Shown piece after piece: positions 53,069 to 61,845 of a stretch of DNA of 64,000 nucleotides (positions are counted from its first letter, which is position 1; every line of letters starts with the position of its first letter). Origin of the DNA: Uruburuella suis (GTDB lineage Bacteria > Pseudomonadota > Gammaproteobacteria > Burkholderiales > Neisseriaceae); the NCBI RefSeq assembly GCF_004341385.1, contig NZ_SLXE01000012.1, forward strand, positions 1-64,000. Direction: 5' to 3'. Below the pieces are notes generated by a model. That model saw only the letters and a list, made by a program, of their open reading frames with translations, searched no databases and was not told where the DNA came from. The position numbers were made by a program, and so were the translations under genes.

Positions 53069-53431
53069 TCAAGCATCGGGCAGCCGCCACATCCACACCG
53101 CCACGCTCAAACAAAAAGCCGCCGACACCGCCGCTATCCACCATTGCGCCGGAAAGCGCCACAGCAGCAACAGGCAGGAAAACGTCATCATCGAAAAAGC
53201 CAGATATTTGGCCTTCTTCGGCACCGCGCGGCGCGCTTCCCAATTTTGCACCATCGGCCCGAAATAATGATGCGCATGCAGCCAACGGTGAAAGCGCGGC
53301 GAGGCTTTGGCCCAGCAGGCCGCCGCCAGCAACACAAACGGCGTGGTGGGCAGCACCGGCAGAAAAATGCCGATCACGCCCAGCGCCAATGCCACAGCAC
53401 CGGCCAGCCACAGCAGCGGCCGCATAATCAT
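53069..53431 (-). CDS. DUF454 (YbaN-like) inner-membrane protein
   Basis: 120 residues, three to four hydrophobic segments. ALGVIGIFLPVLPTTPFVLLAAACWAKASPRFHRWL is the YbaN/DUF454 signature. Function unknown. Its ATG overlaps the DUF1415 stop by 4 nt, so it is the second gene of a coupled pair. Confidence 0.9.
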   Translation of the reverse strand: MIMRPLLWLAGAVALALGVIGIFLPVLPTTPFVLLAAACWAKASPRFHRWLHAHHYFGPMVQNWEARRAVPKKAKYLAFSMMTFSCLLLLWRFPAQWWIAAVSAAFCLSVAVWMWRLPDA

Positions 53432-54018
53432 TGCGGCTTATCCGCTTCACCGCCCTGCCGCATCGGGCAGCGCGGAATCTCCAGTGCATCCCAGCCGGCC
53501 TGCCCCATTTTTTCCAAGCGCGCAATATTGCGCTCGAAAATCGCCGCCGCATCGGGAAACGCTTCACTCGCCCGCGCGATGCTCTCTTCCCGAATCAGAT
53601 GCAGAGTGGGATAAGGCGAGCGGTTGGTGTAGTTGCCGATATCGTCGGCTTCGGTGCCTTCAAACTGAAAATCAGGGTGAAACGGCGCAATCTGCACCAC
53701 GCCTTCCAAATCATTATCGGCTATCGCCGCATCAGCCACATCCAACACATCGTTAAACAGCAGAAAATCGCCAAACAAAGCCGGATGCACCAATAAAGTG
53801 GTTTCCAACTCATCGGCCGGCGTGCTGCCCAATAATTGCAGCTCGCGATCCAAATCTTCCAAAAAGCCGTCTAAATGGCGGGCATGGCTTACGCTGATGC
53901 GCACCAGCCCTTTGGTATACGGCGCTTTGGCAAACGGGCACAGATTCAGCCCAATCACGGCTTTTTCCAGCCAGCGGCGGGTGTGTTCGATAATGGTTTG
54001 GTCGTCGGGCGCGGTCAT
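53428..54018 (-). CDS. DUF1415 family protein
   Basis: 196 residues, soluble. TRRWLEKAVIGLNLCPFAKAPY at the N-terminus and HPDFQFEGTEADDIGNYTNRSPYPTLHLIREESI are the family's signatures, with a conserved cysteine in LCPFA. No known function. First gene of a pair with DUF454. Confidence 0.9.
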   Translation of the reverse strand: MTAPDDQTIIEHTRRWLEKAVIGLNLCPFAKAPYTKGLVRISVSHARHLDGFLEDLDRELQLLGSTPADELETTLLVHPALFGDFLLFNDVLDVADAAIADNDLEGVVQIAPFHPDFQFEGTEADDIGNYTNRSPYPTLHLIREESIARASEAFPDAAAIFERNIARLEKMGQAGWDALEIPRCPMRQGGEADKPQ

Positions 54019-54127
54019 GATGTTTACTCAGTTAAAAATTGTTCTCAATTATAAGCGCACAGCGGCGCACTTGCCTATCTGCACGAGGCCGTCTGAAAAG
54101 AAATTCAAACGAACCATAATCAAGTAA

Positions 54128-54317
54128 TACCAATTCGAAAAAATAATCTTACAAAATAAAAGCAATTCGGCAGCATCATCCGCGTAGGTCGGATTCTTGA
54201 ATCCGACGTTTGGCCACCGGCCAAAGCAATGTGCGCGCCTTGTTCTGCAAACAAGTGTCGGATTCGAGAATCCGACCTACAGGCTACCTGTTTGTATATT
54301 ATTTTTTTGAATGGGTA
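54128..54317. mobile_element. Family B MITE, 190 bp, inverted copy
   Basis: TACCAATTCGAAAAAATAATC at one end and GAATGGGTA at the other, flanked by TAA on both sides (54125-54127, 54318-54320). Its reverse complement matches 17423-17612 almost base for base, with the same length. Confidence 0.9.
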
Positions 54318-54388
54318 TAACAAAAAAGCGCTCTTAAAAACTTTTCAGACGGCCTTGCGCTTCAAATTCAAAACCAGGCCGTCTGAAA

Positions 54389-54412
54389 CAAAAAAGCAGG
54401 CCGTCGGCCTGC
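54389..54412 (-). terminator. Terminator of lrp
   Basis: On the minus strand GCAGGCCG-A-CGGCCTGC is followed by TTTTTTG, 30 nt past the stop codon. Confidence 0.7.
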
Positions 54413-54441
54413 CTGCAAACATATTATGATGATGCCGCGCA

Positions 54442-54927
54442 TCAATCAAAATGCTGCAAATGCCCCAGCGGCAAAGCCGTGGTGTTTTTAATTTCTTTGA
54501 GCACAAAGCTCGATTTGGCGTCTTGCACGCCCGGGTGCGAGAGCAAGGTATCGAGCACAAAATGCGAAAACGCATTCATATCGGTGAAAAATGTGTGCAG
54601 CAGATAATCGGTTTCGCCCGTGAGCGCAAAGCAGCTCAACACCTCGGGCCAGGTTTGCACCGCATCCGAGAAATGATCGCGCGCCTCGCTGGCCTTATTG
54701 ATCGACACGCGGATAAAAGCCTGCAAGCCCAGCTGCACCGCCACCGGCGAGAGCAGCGCCGCATATTGGCGGATAATGCCCGCGTCTTCCAATTGCTTCA
54801 AACGGCGCAAACAGGGCGACGGCGATAAAGCCACGCGCTCCGACAGCTCCACATTGGTGAGGCGACCGTTTTCCTGCAACACCTGCAAAATTTTCAAATC
54901 GGTTTTATCGAGTGTGATTTGTGCCAT
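54442..54927 (-). CDS. Lrp/AsnC-family regulator
   Basis: 161 residues. N-terminal helix-turn-helix (LTNVELSERVALSPSPCLRRLKQLEDAGII, about 23-52) and C-terminal RAM ligand domain (about 68-150, with CFALTGETDYLLHTFF). The sequence closely recalls the meningococcal AsnC/Lrp protein (NMB0573, from memory), which senses leucine/methionine as a nutrient signal. It is divergent from the gcvT riboswitch leader, as I recall for the meningococcal locus. Confidence 0.93.
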   Translation of the reverse strand: MAQITLDKTDLKILQVLQENGRLTNVELSERVALSPSPCLRRLKQLEDAGIIRQYAALLSPVAVQLGLQAFIRVSINKASEARDHFSDAVQTWPEVLSCFALTGETDYLLHTFFTDMNAFSHFVLDTLLSHPGVQDAKSSFVLKEIKNTTALPLGHLQHFD

Positions 54928-55274
54928 GGCTATTTCCCTTTAGTTTTTCTCATCGTTCGTATTCAAAGAGGCTCTGAATAACTCATCATGACGGCTTTTA
55001 CCGCCCTTTTATTCCGGCAAAATCCATACACCAGCGTTTTTCAGAGCCTCTTTAAGCTATCCAAAATGGAAGCTTAATATATTCTAATTCAAATTAACGC
55101 ACAATAGTTTAAAAAAATTAATTTTTTAAAATAAAGTAGGGAAAATTATTTTATTAAAGGGCTGCATATTGTTGCAAATGCTCGAAAAGCCCCAATCGCT
55201 GCCACAAGCGCCGTTTTTTACGTTAAGGCCACGTAAAGAGGGGCTTGCCCGAAAGCCCGATTGCCGCCATAATC
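54928..55274. other. Divergent lrp-gcvT promoter region
   Basis: No gene. Holds a 14-bp perfect inverted repeat, AAAGAGGCTCTGAA (54965-54978) and TTCAGAGCCTCTTT (55040-55053). A very AT-rich block follows (about 55075-55160) where gcvT transcription and Lrp binding are most plausible, then the start of the gcvT leader. Confidence 0.5.
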
Positions 55275-55452
55275 CGCCTGTGCAGGAGAGATTACAGCCA
55301 GTAACACCGAAGGCGCATACACCCTTAAATCGCTCAGGTAAACGGACTGCACACATCAACACAACATCTGGAGAGCGGCGCGGCTGCGCCCACCGAAGGG
55401 GAAAAGGCCGTCTGAAAAGGCAGCCGAAAATCTCAGGTCACAGGACAGATAG
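55275..55452 (+). promoter_or_regulatory. Tandem glycine riboswitch upstream of gcvT
   Basis: Two aptamers are readable. The first (about 55280-55353) has GTGCAG/CTGCAC closing pairs, GGAGAGATTACA, ACCGAAGGCGCA and CTCAGGTAAACGGACT. The second (about 55366-55450) has ATCTG/CAGAT closing pairs, GGAGAG, ACCGAAGGGGAAA and CTCAGGTCACAGGACAG. These are the conserved glycine-aptamer blocks in order. The short linker suggests cooperative glycine sensing. A GCGTG/CACGC hairpin (55456-55471) before the start codon may belong to the expression platform. In its usual role the riboswitch turns glycine cleavage on when glycine is abundant. Confidence 0.92.
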
Positions 55453-55508
55453 GGGCGCGTGCCAAGCACGCTGCCATGCCTATTCTGATTACCGCGGAGC
55501 GCCGAGAA

Positions 55509-56609
55509 ATGAACAACCCCCAAACCACCCCTTTTTATCAAGCCCATCAAAATGCCGGCGGCAAGCTGGTGGATTTCGCCGGCTGGATGCTGCCGGTCAA
55601 CTACGGCTCGCAAATCGCCGAACACGAAGCCGTGCGCACCGATGCCGGCATGTTTGACGTGTCCCATATGTTGGTTTCCGACATCACCGGCGCTCAGGCC
55701 AAAGCCTGGCTGCAAAAGCTGCTTGCCAACGATGTGGCCAAACTCTCTTTTGTCGGCAAAGCCCTCTATTCCGCCATGCTCAACGACAACGGCGGCGTGA
55801 TGGACGACTTGATTGTGTATCGCGCCAACGAAGCCGAAACCGCCTACCGCATTGTGTCCAACGCCGCCACCCGCGCCAAAGATTTGGCGCAATTTGCCGA
55901 AGTGGGCAAAGCTTTCGGCATCGAAATCACCCCGCGCTACGATTTGGCCATGCTGGCCGTGCAAGGCCCCAAAGCCATTGAAAAACTGCTCAGCGTCAAA
56001 CCCGAATGGGCCGACACCGTCAACAAGCTCAAACCCTTTCAGGGCGCCGATTTGGGCGACAACTGGTTTGTTGCCCGCACCGGCTACACCGGTGAAGACG
56101 GCGTGGAAGTGATTCTGCCTGCCACCGAAGCCTGTGCCTTTTTCCAAGCCCTGCAAGCGGCCGGCGTGCAGCCTTGCGGCTTGGGCGCGCGCGACACCTT
56201 GCGCATGGAAGCCGGCATGAACCTCTACGGCAACGATATGAATGATGAAACCAGCCCCTTGCAAGCCGGTATGGGCTGGACGGTAGACTTAAAAGACGAA
56301 GCCCGCGATTTCGTCGGCAAAGCCGCGCTGGTGGCGTTGAAAGAACAAGGCGTAGACGTAAAACAAGTCGGCCTGCTGCTGGAAAAAGGCGGTATCTTGC
56401 GCGACGGCATGGAAGTGATTACCGAAACGGGCAACGGCATCACCACCAGCGGCGTGTTTTCACCCAGCCTGAAACAATCCATCGCCATCGCCCGCGTGCC
56501 CAAAACCTTTGAAGGCGACGCGGCTAAAGTGTTGCTGCGCGGCAAAGAAGTGGACGTGCGCGTGTTGAAGCTGCCGTTTGTGCGCAATGGGCAGAAGCAG
56601 TTTGATTGA
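55509..56609 (+). CDS. gcvT: Glycine cleavage system T protein (aminomethyltransferase)
   Basis: 366 residues. GcvT moves the methylene group from the H-protein aminomethyl-lipoate to tetrahydrofolate, releasing ammonia. Landmarks: [35 protein letters not shown], the folate-site aspartate within YTGEDGVEV, and [21 protein letters not shown]. Start at 55509 after GGAGCGCCGAGAA; a frame with an earlier ATG runs into the riboswitch. Confidence 0.96.
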   Translation: MNNPQTTPFYQAHQNAGGKLVDFAGWMLPVNYGSQIAEHEAVRTDAGMFDVSHMLVSDITGAQAKAWLQKLLANDVAKLSFVGKALYSAMLNDNGGVMDDLIVYRANEAETAYRIVSNAATRAKDLAQFAEVGKAFGIEITPRYDLAMLAVQGPKAIEKLLSVKPEWADTVNKLKPFQGADLGDNWFVARTGYTGEDGVEVILPATEACAFFQALQAAGVQPCGLGARDTLRMEAGMNLYGNDMNDETSPLQAGMGWTVDLKDEARDFVGKAALVALKEQGVDVKQVGLLLEKGGILRDGMEVITETGNGITTSGVFSPSLKQSIAIARVPKTFEGDAAKVLLRGKEVDVRVLKLPFVRNGQKQFD

Positions 56610-56977
56610 GGCCGTCTGAAAGTTGTGCGTAGGTCGGATACTCGTATCCGACATTTAGCCGAAGGCTGAAAATAAAACTGGTTCTGCGAACAAGCGTCGG
56701 ATTCGAGAGCCCGACCTATGGCGGCTTTTGCACCATGTGTAGGGTGTGTGGCGCAAGCCACGCACGCGGTTGCAGAGAATCGAACAACGCGTGCGTGCCA
56801 TAGGTGCACACCCTACTCACGCATGCTGCGCTTGCTACGGTGGTAACACAAGCCAATGTCTGTCTGAAAAGACACACCCTTTCAGACAGGCATCATTAAC
56901 CGATAAAGCCGTTTTCATTCCTTTCAGACGGCCTTATCTTTAAAACCCCCTTTAAATCCAAACATGGAGAACACATC
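56610..56977. repeat. gcvT-gcvH gap with palindromic repeats
   Basis: No gene. Contains a GTAGGTCGGAT...CCGACCTA palindrome of the family B core type (about 56630-56720), without TACCAATTC ends. A second palindrome follows: GTAGGGTGTGTGGCGCAAGC and its near complement (56738-56815). Then a pair of unusual DUS-like words (TGTCTGTCTGAA/TTCAGACAGGCAT, about 56860-56894) and one normal reversed DUS at about 56922. Confidence 0.7.
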
Positions 56978-57361
56978 ATGAGCAATATCCCTGCCGAACT
57001 GAAATACGTATCCAGCCACGAATGGTTGCGCGCCGAAGCCGACGGCACCATCACCGTGGGCATCACCGAGCACGCGCAAGAATTGTTGGGCGACATCGTG
57101 TTTGTCGAGCTGCCTGCCGTGGGCGCGGTGCTGGCTGCCGACGAGCAAGCGGGTGTGGTGGAATCGGTAAAAGCCGCATCCGATGTGTATGCGCCGATTG
57201 CCGGTGAAATTGTGGCCGTGAACCAAGATTTGGTGGATGCGCCGGAAACGGCCAACAGCGAGCCTTACGGCGCGGGCTGGTTTTTCCGCATCAAACCGGC
57301 CGATGCCGCTGCTTTAGACGGTTTGCTGACTGCCGAGCAATACGCTGCCGAAATCGGCTGA
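56978..57361 (+). CDS. gcvH: Glycine cleavage system H protein
   Basis: 127 residues, the lipoyl carrier that shuttles the aminomethyl group between GcvP, GcvT and Lpd. The lipoylated lysine is K65 in [48 protein letters not shown] is the N-terminal signature. GGAGA ribosome site. Confidence 0.97.
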   Translation: MSNIPAELKYVSSHEWLRAEADGTITVGITEHAQELLGDIVFVELPAVGAVLAADEQAGVVESVKAASDVYAPIAGEIVAVNQDLVDAPETANSEPYGAGWFFRIKPADAAALDGLLTAEQYAAEIG

Positions 57362-57370
57362 TGATTGAGA

Positions 57371-57406
57371 AGGCCGTCTGAAAGCAGTTTTGCGTTCAGA
57401 CGGCCT
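57371..57406. terminator. Inverted DUS pair after gcvH
   Basis: DUS 57371-57382 and complement 57395-57406 followed by TTTTT, 9 nt past the stop codon. Confidence 0.75.
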
Positions 57407-57491
57407 TTTTTATCATACAAAGGCGCGCCCAAAGGCCGTCTGAAAGCAGCGTATGCATTCAAACGGCCTTTTCACAACACCCAAAAAATCT

Positions 57492-58184
57492 ATGAAAACC
57501 ATCGGCATTATCGGCGGCATGAGCCCCGAAAGCACGGTTGTGTATTACCAAACCATCAACCGTGAAATCAACCGGCGCCTGGGCGGCAACCGCAGCGCCG
57601 ATATTGTGTTGCACAGCGTGGATTTCGAGCAGATTGTGGCGCTGCAAAAAACCGGCGATTGGGCGGCAGCGGCCGCCTGCCTGAGCGAGAGCGCGCAAAA
57701 GCTCGAGCGCATCGGCGCCGATGTGTTGCTGCTGGCCACCAACACCATGCACAAAGTGGCCGATGAAATTCAGGCCGCCGTGCAAGTGCCGCTGCTGCAT
57801 TTGGTTGATGCCACCGCCGAAGCCGTGAAAGCGCAAGGCTTGGCCACGGTGGGCTTGCTCGGCACGCAATTCACCATGAGCGACGGCTTCTACAGCCGCC
57901 GTATGCAGCGGCAAGGCGTGCGCACTTTGGTGCCGTCTGAAACACAGCGGGCGGAAATCCACCGCGTGATTTTTAATGAATTGTGCCTCGGCCGCTTTGA
58001 AACCGAGGCCAAGGCTTATTATTTGGATGTGATTGAAGATTTGCGCACGCAAGGTGCCGAGGGCGTGATTTTGGGCTGCACCGAAATCGGCCTGCTGCTC
58101 AAACCCGAAGACTGCGCCCTGCCCTTGTTTGACAGCGCTGAAATCCACGCACATTCGGCGGTGGATTTTGTTTTGCAATGCTGA
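57492..58184 (+). CDS. Aspartate/glutamate racemase family protein, Thr/Cys type
   Basis: 230 residues. N-terminal TIGIIGGMSPEST and C-terminal LGCTEIGLLL are racemase signatures. The second active-site cysteine is C196, but the first is replaced by threonine (T83 in LATNTMHK). This Thr/Cys pair is the arrangement known from E. coli YgeA, an L-aspartate/L-glutamate-specific enzyme, so one-directional or low activity is likely. It precedes tag by 23 nt. Confidence 0.88.
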   Translation: MKTIGIIGGMSPESTVVYYQTINREINRRLGGNRSADIVLHSVDFEQIVALQKTGDWAAAAACLSESAQKLERIGADVLLLATNTMHKVADEIQAAVQVPLLHLVDATAEAVKAQGLATVGLLGTQFTMSDGFYSRRMQRQGVRTLVPSETQRAEIHRVIFNELCLGRFETEAKAYYLDVIEDLRTQGAEGVILGCTEIGLLLKPEDCALPLFDSAEIHAHSAVDFVLQC

Positions 58185-58207
58185 ACAAGGCCGTCTGAAA
58201 GAAAAAC

Positions 58208-58786
58208 ATGACTTATTGCGAATTTGCCAATCAGCTGCCGGACAACACCGACAACCCCAACAAGCATTACCACGATCACGCCTACGGCTTTCCGATTGAA
58301 GACGACAACGAATTATTCGAGCGGCTGGTGCTGGAAATCAACCAAGCGGGCTTGAGCTGGACTTTGATGCTGAAAAAGCAAAAAGCCTTTCAAGCAGCCT
58401 ATTCGGGCTTCGATATCGCCAAAGTAGCGGCCTACACCGAAGCCGACCGCGAGCGCCTGCTGGCCGATGCCAGTATTGTGCGCAATAAATTAAAGGTCAA
58501 CGCCGCCATTCACAACGCGCAGCAGATTTTGGCGCTGCAAGCCGAACACGGCTCGTTCAAGCAATGGCTCGATGGGCACCACCCGCGCAGCAAAGAAGAA
58601 TGGGTGAAGCTCTTTAAAAAGCAGTTTAAATTTGTCGGCGGCGAGATTGTGAATGAATTTTTAATGAGCACAGGCTACCTGAGCGGCGCACACAGCGAAG
58701 ATTGCCCGATATATGCCGAGGTGTTGAAGCGGCAGCCGCAATGGGCAAAAGATAGTGAAATCAAAGAAAAACGGATACAAAAATAA
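58208..58786 (+). CDS. tag: DNA-3-methyladenine glycosylase I
   Basis: 192 residues. Tag removes 3-methyladenine from alkylated DNA. The N-terminal Cys (C4) and HYHDHAYGFP, LSWTLMLKKQKAFQAAYSGFD, and the C-terminal GYLSGAHSEDC (His and Cys of the zinc site) match the family. Normal length. It follows the racemase gene, with a DUS in the short gap. Confidence 0.93.
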   Translation: MTYCEFANQLPDNTDNPNKHYHDHAYGFPIEDDNELFERLVLEINQAGLSWTLMLKKQKAFQAAYSGFDIAKVAAYTEADRERLLADASIVRNKLKVNAAIHNAQQILALQAEHGSFKQWLDGHHPRSKEEWVKLFKKQFKFVGGEIVNEFLMSTGYLSGAHSEDCPIYAEVLKRQPQWAKDSEIKEKRIQK

Positions 58787-59062
58787 GAAATCTCAAAGCG
58801 TGTGTAGGGTGTGTGGCGCAGCCACGCACGCGGGTTAAACAGCTTCGGCGCAGGTGGCCGCCACATATTCTGCGCCGGTTTGCAAAAGCATTTCATTTAT
58901 TTCATTATCGTGAAATATGGAAATGGCCGAAGTTGATGTCTATGCAAGCCGCAGGCAATGACAATAACACAACCAGGCAAAACAGCCTTTCAGGTTATTT
59001 TTTAAACAGGGATAACACAAGCCTTCAGGCCGTCTGAAAGCCGACTGCATAGAAAACACAAT

Positions 59063-59866
59063 ATGACCAAAGAATGGAATCCCGATCTTTACCGCCGCTT
59101 TGAAGCCGAGCGCACGCGCCCGGCGGCCGAATTATTGGCACGAATCCCGCCCAAAGCGTTTACCCGCGTGGTGGATTTAGGCTGCGGCCCGGGCAACAGC
59201 ACCGCTCTTTTACGCCAAGCCTATCCCAACGCCGCGCTCACAGGTGTGGACACTTCCGCCGCCATGCTCGAGCAAGCCGCCGCGCGCGTGCCCTCTGCGC
59301 AATTTATTCAGGCCGATTTTACCGATTGGCAAAGCGATGCGCCGCCGGATTTGCTGTTTGCCAATGCCGCCTTGCAATGGGCGGGCAATCATGCCGATTT
59401 GCTGCCGCGCTTGGTGGAGCAGCTTGCCGAGGGCGGCGTGTTGGCGGTGCAGATGCCCGACAACCTCGAGCAGCTCTCGCATTTGCTGATGGCCGAAACC
59501 GCGCGCCTGCCGCAATGGCAGCCGCAAATGCAGGCCATGAAAAACCGCAGGCCGCTGGCCGAGGCGGAAGAATATTACGATATTCTAACCGCCGCTTCGT
59601 GCTCGGTGGATATTTGGCGCACCACTTATTACCACATCATGCCCGACGCCGAAGCGATAGTGCACTGGTTTCGCGCCACCGGTCTGCGCCCGTTTTTAAA
59701 CCGGCTCACAGAAGCCGAACAAGCAGCTTTTTGCGCGGATTATCTGGAAAAGCTGCGCGCGGCCTATCCGCAGCAGGCTGATGGCAATGTGTTGCTGGCT
59801 TTTCCGCGGCTGTTTTTTGTGGCGGAAAAAAGTAAACAGCGGCATGTTTTGCTGAAAAACGCGTGA
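59063..59866 (+). CDS. tam: Trans-aconitate 2-methyltransferase-like methyltransferase
   Basis: 267 residues, class I SAM methyltransferase. WNPDLYRRFEAERTRPAAELLARI at the N-terminus, the SAM loop VVDLGCGPGNSTALL (about 36-50), GVDTSAAMLEQA and LFANAALQW are the Tam pattern. Tam methylates trans-aconitate to prevent inhibition of aconitase. Upstream (58801-58835) is half of the GTAGGGTGTGTGGCGC palindrome. Confidence 0.9.
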   Translation: MTKEWNPDLYRRFEAERTRPAAELLARIPPKAFTRVVDLGCGPGNSTALLRQAYPNAALTGVDTSAAMLEQAAARVPSAQFIQADFTDWQSDAPPDLLFANAALQWAGNHADLLPRLVEQLAEGGVLAVQMPDNLEQLSHLLMAETARLPQWQPQMQAMKNRRPLAEAEEYYDILTAASCSVDIWRTTYYHIMPDAEAIVHWFRATGLRPFLNRLTEAEQAAFCADYLEKLRAAYPQQADGNVLLAFPRLFFVAEKSKQRHVLLKNA

Positions 59867-59981
59867 TTTTTCATCAGCTGTTTCTGCCGGAATAAGCGCA
59901 TACCCGCGTTTTTAAATGCAACAAACATGCACCCATACAATAAAGGCCGTCTGAAAGCCGACCGAAAACCATGATTAAGCT

Positions 59982-61175
59982 ATGAACGCCGCCCACAACC
60001 CCGACCGCCCTCAACCGCTGCTGCTGCTCGCCATCGCGCTCATCGGCGTGTTTGCTTTTTTGCAGGTGTATTCCGTGCAGGCTGTTTTGCCGATTTTGAT
60101 GCACGATTTACAGGCCAGCGAAGTGCAGGTGGGGCTGGCGGTGGGCGCCACGGTGATGGGCGTGGCGCTGATGTCGCCTTTTATGGGCATGCTCTCCGAT
60201 GCGCTCGGGCGCAAGGTGTTTATTGTGGGCTCGCTGCTGTTTCTCGGCATACCCACCGCCCTGCTGGCCGGCGCGCAATCAATTGAAGCGATGATGTTTT
60301 ACCGCTTTTTGCAGGGGCTGGCGGTGCCGGGGATTACGGTGGTGCTGATTGCCTATATCGGCGAAGAATTCAGTGGGCGCATGATGGCGCGGCTGATGTC
60401 GCTTTATGTGTCGGGCACGGTGCTGGGCGGCTTTTTGGGGCGCTTTTTGCTCGGCCATTTAAGCGAAATCATGGGCTGGCGCGGCGCGTTTTATGTGATG
60501 GCGGCCTTGAGCCTGGCCAGCGCGTTTTTCGTGTGGAAGCAGCTGCCCGCTTCGAGAAATTTTGTGGCCAAGCCCAAAATCCAAACTGCTTTGCAAACCT
60601 TGAGCGCGCATCTGCACAACCGCTATGTGCTCACCGCCGGCGCGCTGGGCGCTTGTGTGCTGTTTTCGCTGGTGGGCTGCTTTACCTATATCAACCTTTA
60701 TTTGGCCGACGAGCCTTATGCCTTGAACAGCGCCCAGCTTGCCAACCTGTTTGCCGTGTATCTTATCGGCATGGTGATTACGCCTTTATCGGCCAGGCTC
60801 ATCACCCGCTTCGGCGGCGCGCGCACGGTGATGATGGCATTGGCTTTATCGATGGCGGGCGTGTTGGCCACTTTATCGCCGCCCATGTGGGGCATTGTGG
60901 CCGCGCTCACACTGATGTCGTCGGGCGTGTTTATCACGCAGGCGGCCACCATCAGCTATATCGCCGTGAATGTGAAAGAAGGCCGCTCGCTCGCCTCGGG
61001 CCTCTATTACATGGCTTACTACACCGGCGGCACCATCGGCGCCTGGCTGTGCGGGCTGGCTTATAAAAGCGGCGGCTGGCACGGCGTGGTGGCCGCTTTG
61101 CTGGCGGTGCAGCTTTTGGCCTTGCTGATTGCCGCCAAAGGCATGGTGAAAACAAAAATAGCAAAGGCCGTCTGA
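59982..61175 (+). CDS. MFS transporter (YnfM-like exporter)
   Basis: 397 residues, 12 membrane segments. GMLSDALGRKVFIVGSLLF is the MFS motif between helices 2 and 3, and FYRFLQGLAVPGI is helix 4. The overall sequence is closest in feel to YnfM/AraJ-type drug-H+ antiporters, but the substrate cannot be read. It overlaps no gene; the lipoprotein gene starts 21 nt later, with a DUS (overlapping the stop) in between. Confidence 0.85.
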   Translation: MNAAHNPDRPQPLLLLAIALIGVFAFLQVYSVQAVLPILMHDLQASEVQVGLAVGATVMGVALMSPFMGMLSDALGRKVFIVGSLLFLGIPTALLAGAQSIEAMMFYRFLQGLAVPGITVVLIAYIGEEFSGRMMARLMSLYVSGTVLGGFLGRFLLGHLSEIMGWRGAFYVMAALSLASAFFVWKQLPASRNFVAKPKIQTALQTLSAHLHNRYVLTAGALGACVLFSLVGCFTYINLYLADEPYALNSAQLANLFAVYLIGMVITPLSARLITRFGGARTVMMALALSMAGVLATLSPPMWGIVAALTLMSSGVFITQAATISYIAVNVKEGRSLASGLYYMAYYTGGTIGAWLCGLAYKSGGWHGVVAALLAVQLLALLIAAKGMVKTKIAKAV

Positions 61176-61196
61176 AAAGCGGGAATCACAATCATC

Positions 61197-61838
61197 ATGA
61201 ACACACTTTCCATCACCCGCCGCCGCTTTGTGCAGATAAGCGCCCTTTTGGCCGCCGCTTTAACCGCTTGCGGCAAAACCGCGCCGCATGCCGCTCTGCC
61301 CACCGGCAGCACCATATTGGCGCTGGGCGATTCGCTCACCGCCGGCTACGGCGCCGATGCCGAAGCCGCCTACCCTGCCGTGCTCGCCGGCCTCACCGGT
61401 TGGCAAATTATCAACGGCGGCGTGTCGGGCAACACCAGCGCTCAGGCGCTGGCCAGATTGCCCGCGCTGATGCGCCGGCAGCCGCAATTGGTGCTGGTGA
61501 GCATAGGCGGCAACGATTTTCTGCGCAAAGTGCCCGAAGCCGACACCCGCAGCAACATCCGCCAAATCGTGCAGCAAATCAAAGCCGCAGGCATGCCGGC
61601 GGTGCTGGTGGCCGTGCCCTATTTCACCACCGGCGCCCTCTTCGGCCGCCTGAGCGAACACCCTATGTATGAGGAATTGGCCGCCGAATTAAACGTGCCG
61701 CTTCTCAAAGGCGCATGGGCGGAAGTGCTGGGCGACAAAAAATTGAAATCCGACCAGATTCACGCCAACGCGCAAGGCTACCGCGTGTTTGCCGAAAAAA
61801 TGTGGGCTTTTTTAAAGCAGCAGGGTTTTGCGCGATAA
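61197..61838 (+). CDS. SGNH/GDSL-type esterase lipoprotein
   Basis: 213 residues. The N-terminus has SITRRRFVQISALLAAALTAC, a twin-arginine-like signal ending in the lipobox LTAC, so it is probably a Tat-exported lipoprotein. SGNH blocks follow: ILALGDSLTAGYG (Ser), INGGVSGNTS (Gly), VSIGGNDFL (Asn) and SDQIHANAQGY (Asp/His). TesA-like arylesterase, thioesterase or peptidoglycan O-acetylesterase are possible activities. Confidence 0.9.
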   Translation: MNTLSITRRRFVQISALLAAALTACGKTAPHAALPTGSTILALGDSLTAGYGADAEAAYPAVLAGLTGWQIINGGVSGNTSAQALARLPALMRRQPQLVLVSIGGNDFLRKVPEADTRSNIRQIVQQIKAAGMPAVLVAVPYFTTGALFGRLSEHPMYEELAAELNVPLLKGAWAEVLGDKKLKSDQIHANAQGYRVFAEKMWAFLKQQGFAR

Positions 61839-61845
61839 CGCACAC

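Larger units (their letters stand above)
54019..54441. other. Repeat-filled gap between DUF1415 and lrp
   Basis: No gene. It holds a single DUS (about 54088), the 190-bp family B element (54128-54317), a facing DUS pair (about 54344-54387) and the lrp terminator. Confidence 0.6.

Noticed and set aside
52892..53614. Plus-strand frame beginning with a CPQC zinc-ribbon-like stretch
   Set aside because: Most of it is antisense to DUF454 and DUF1415; only the first 40 residues lie in free DNA. It could be a scrap of a transposase, but that is not supportable.
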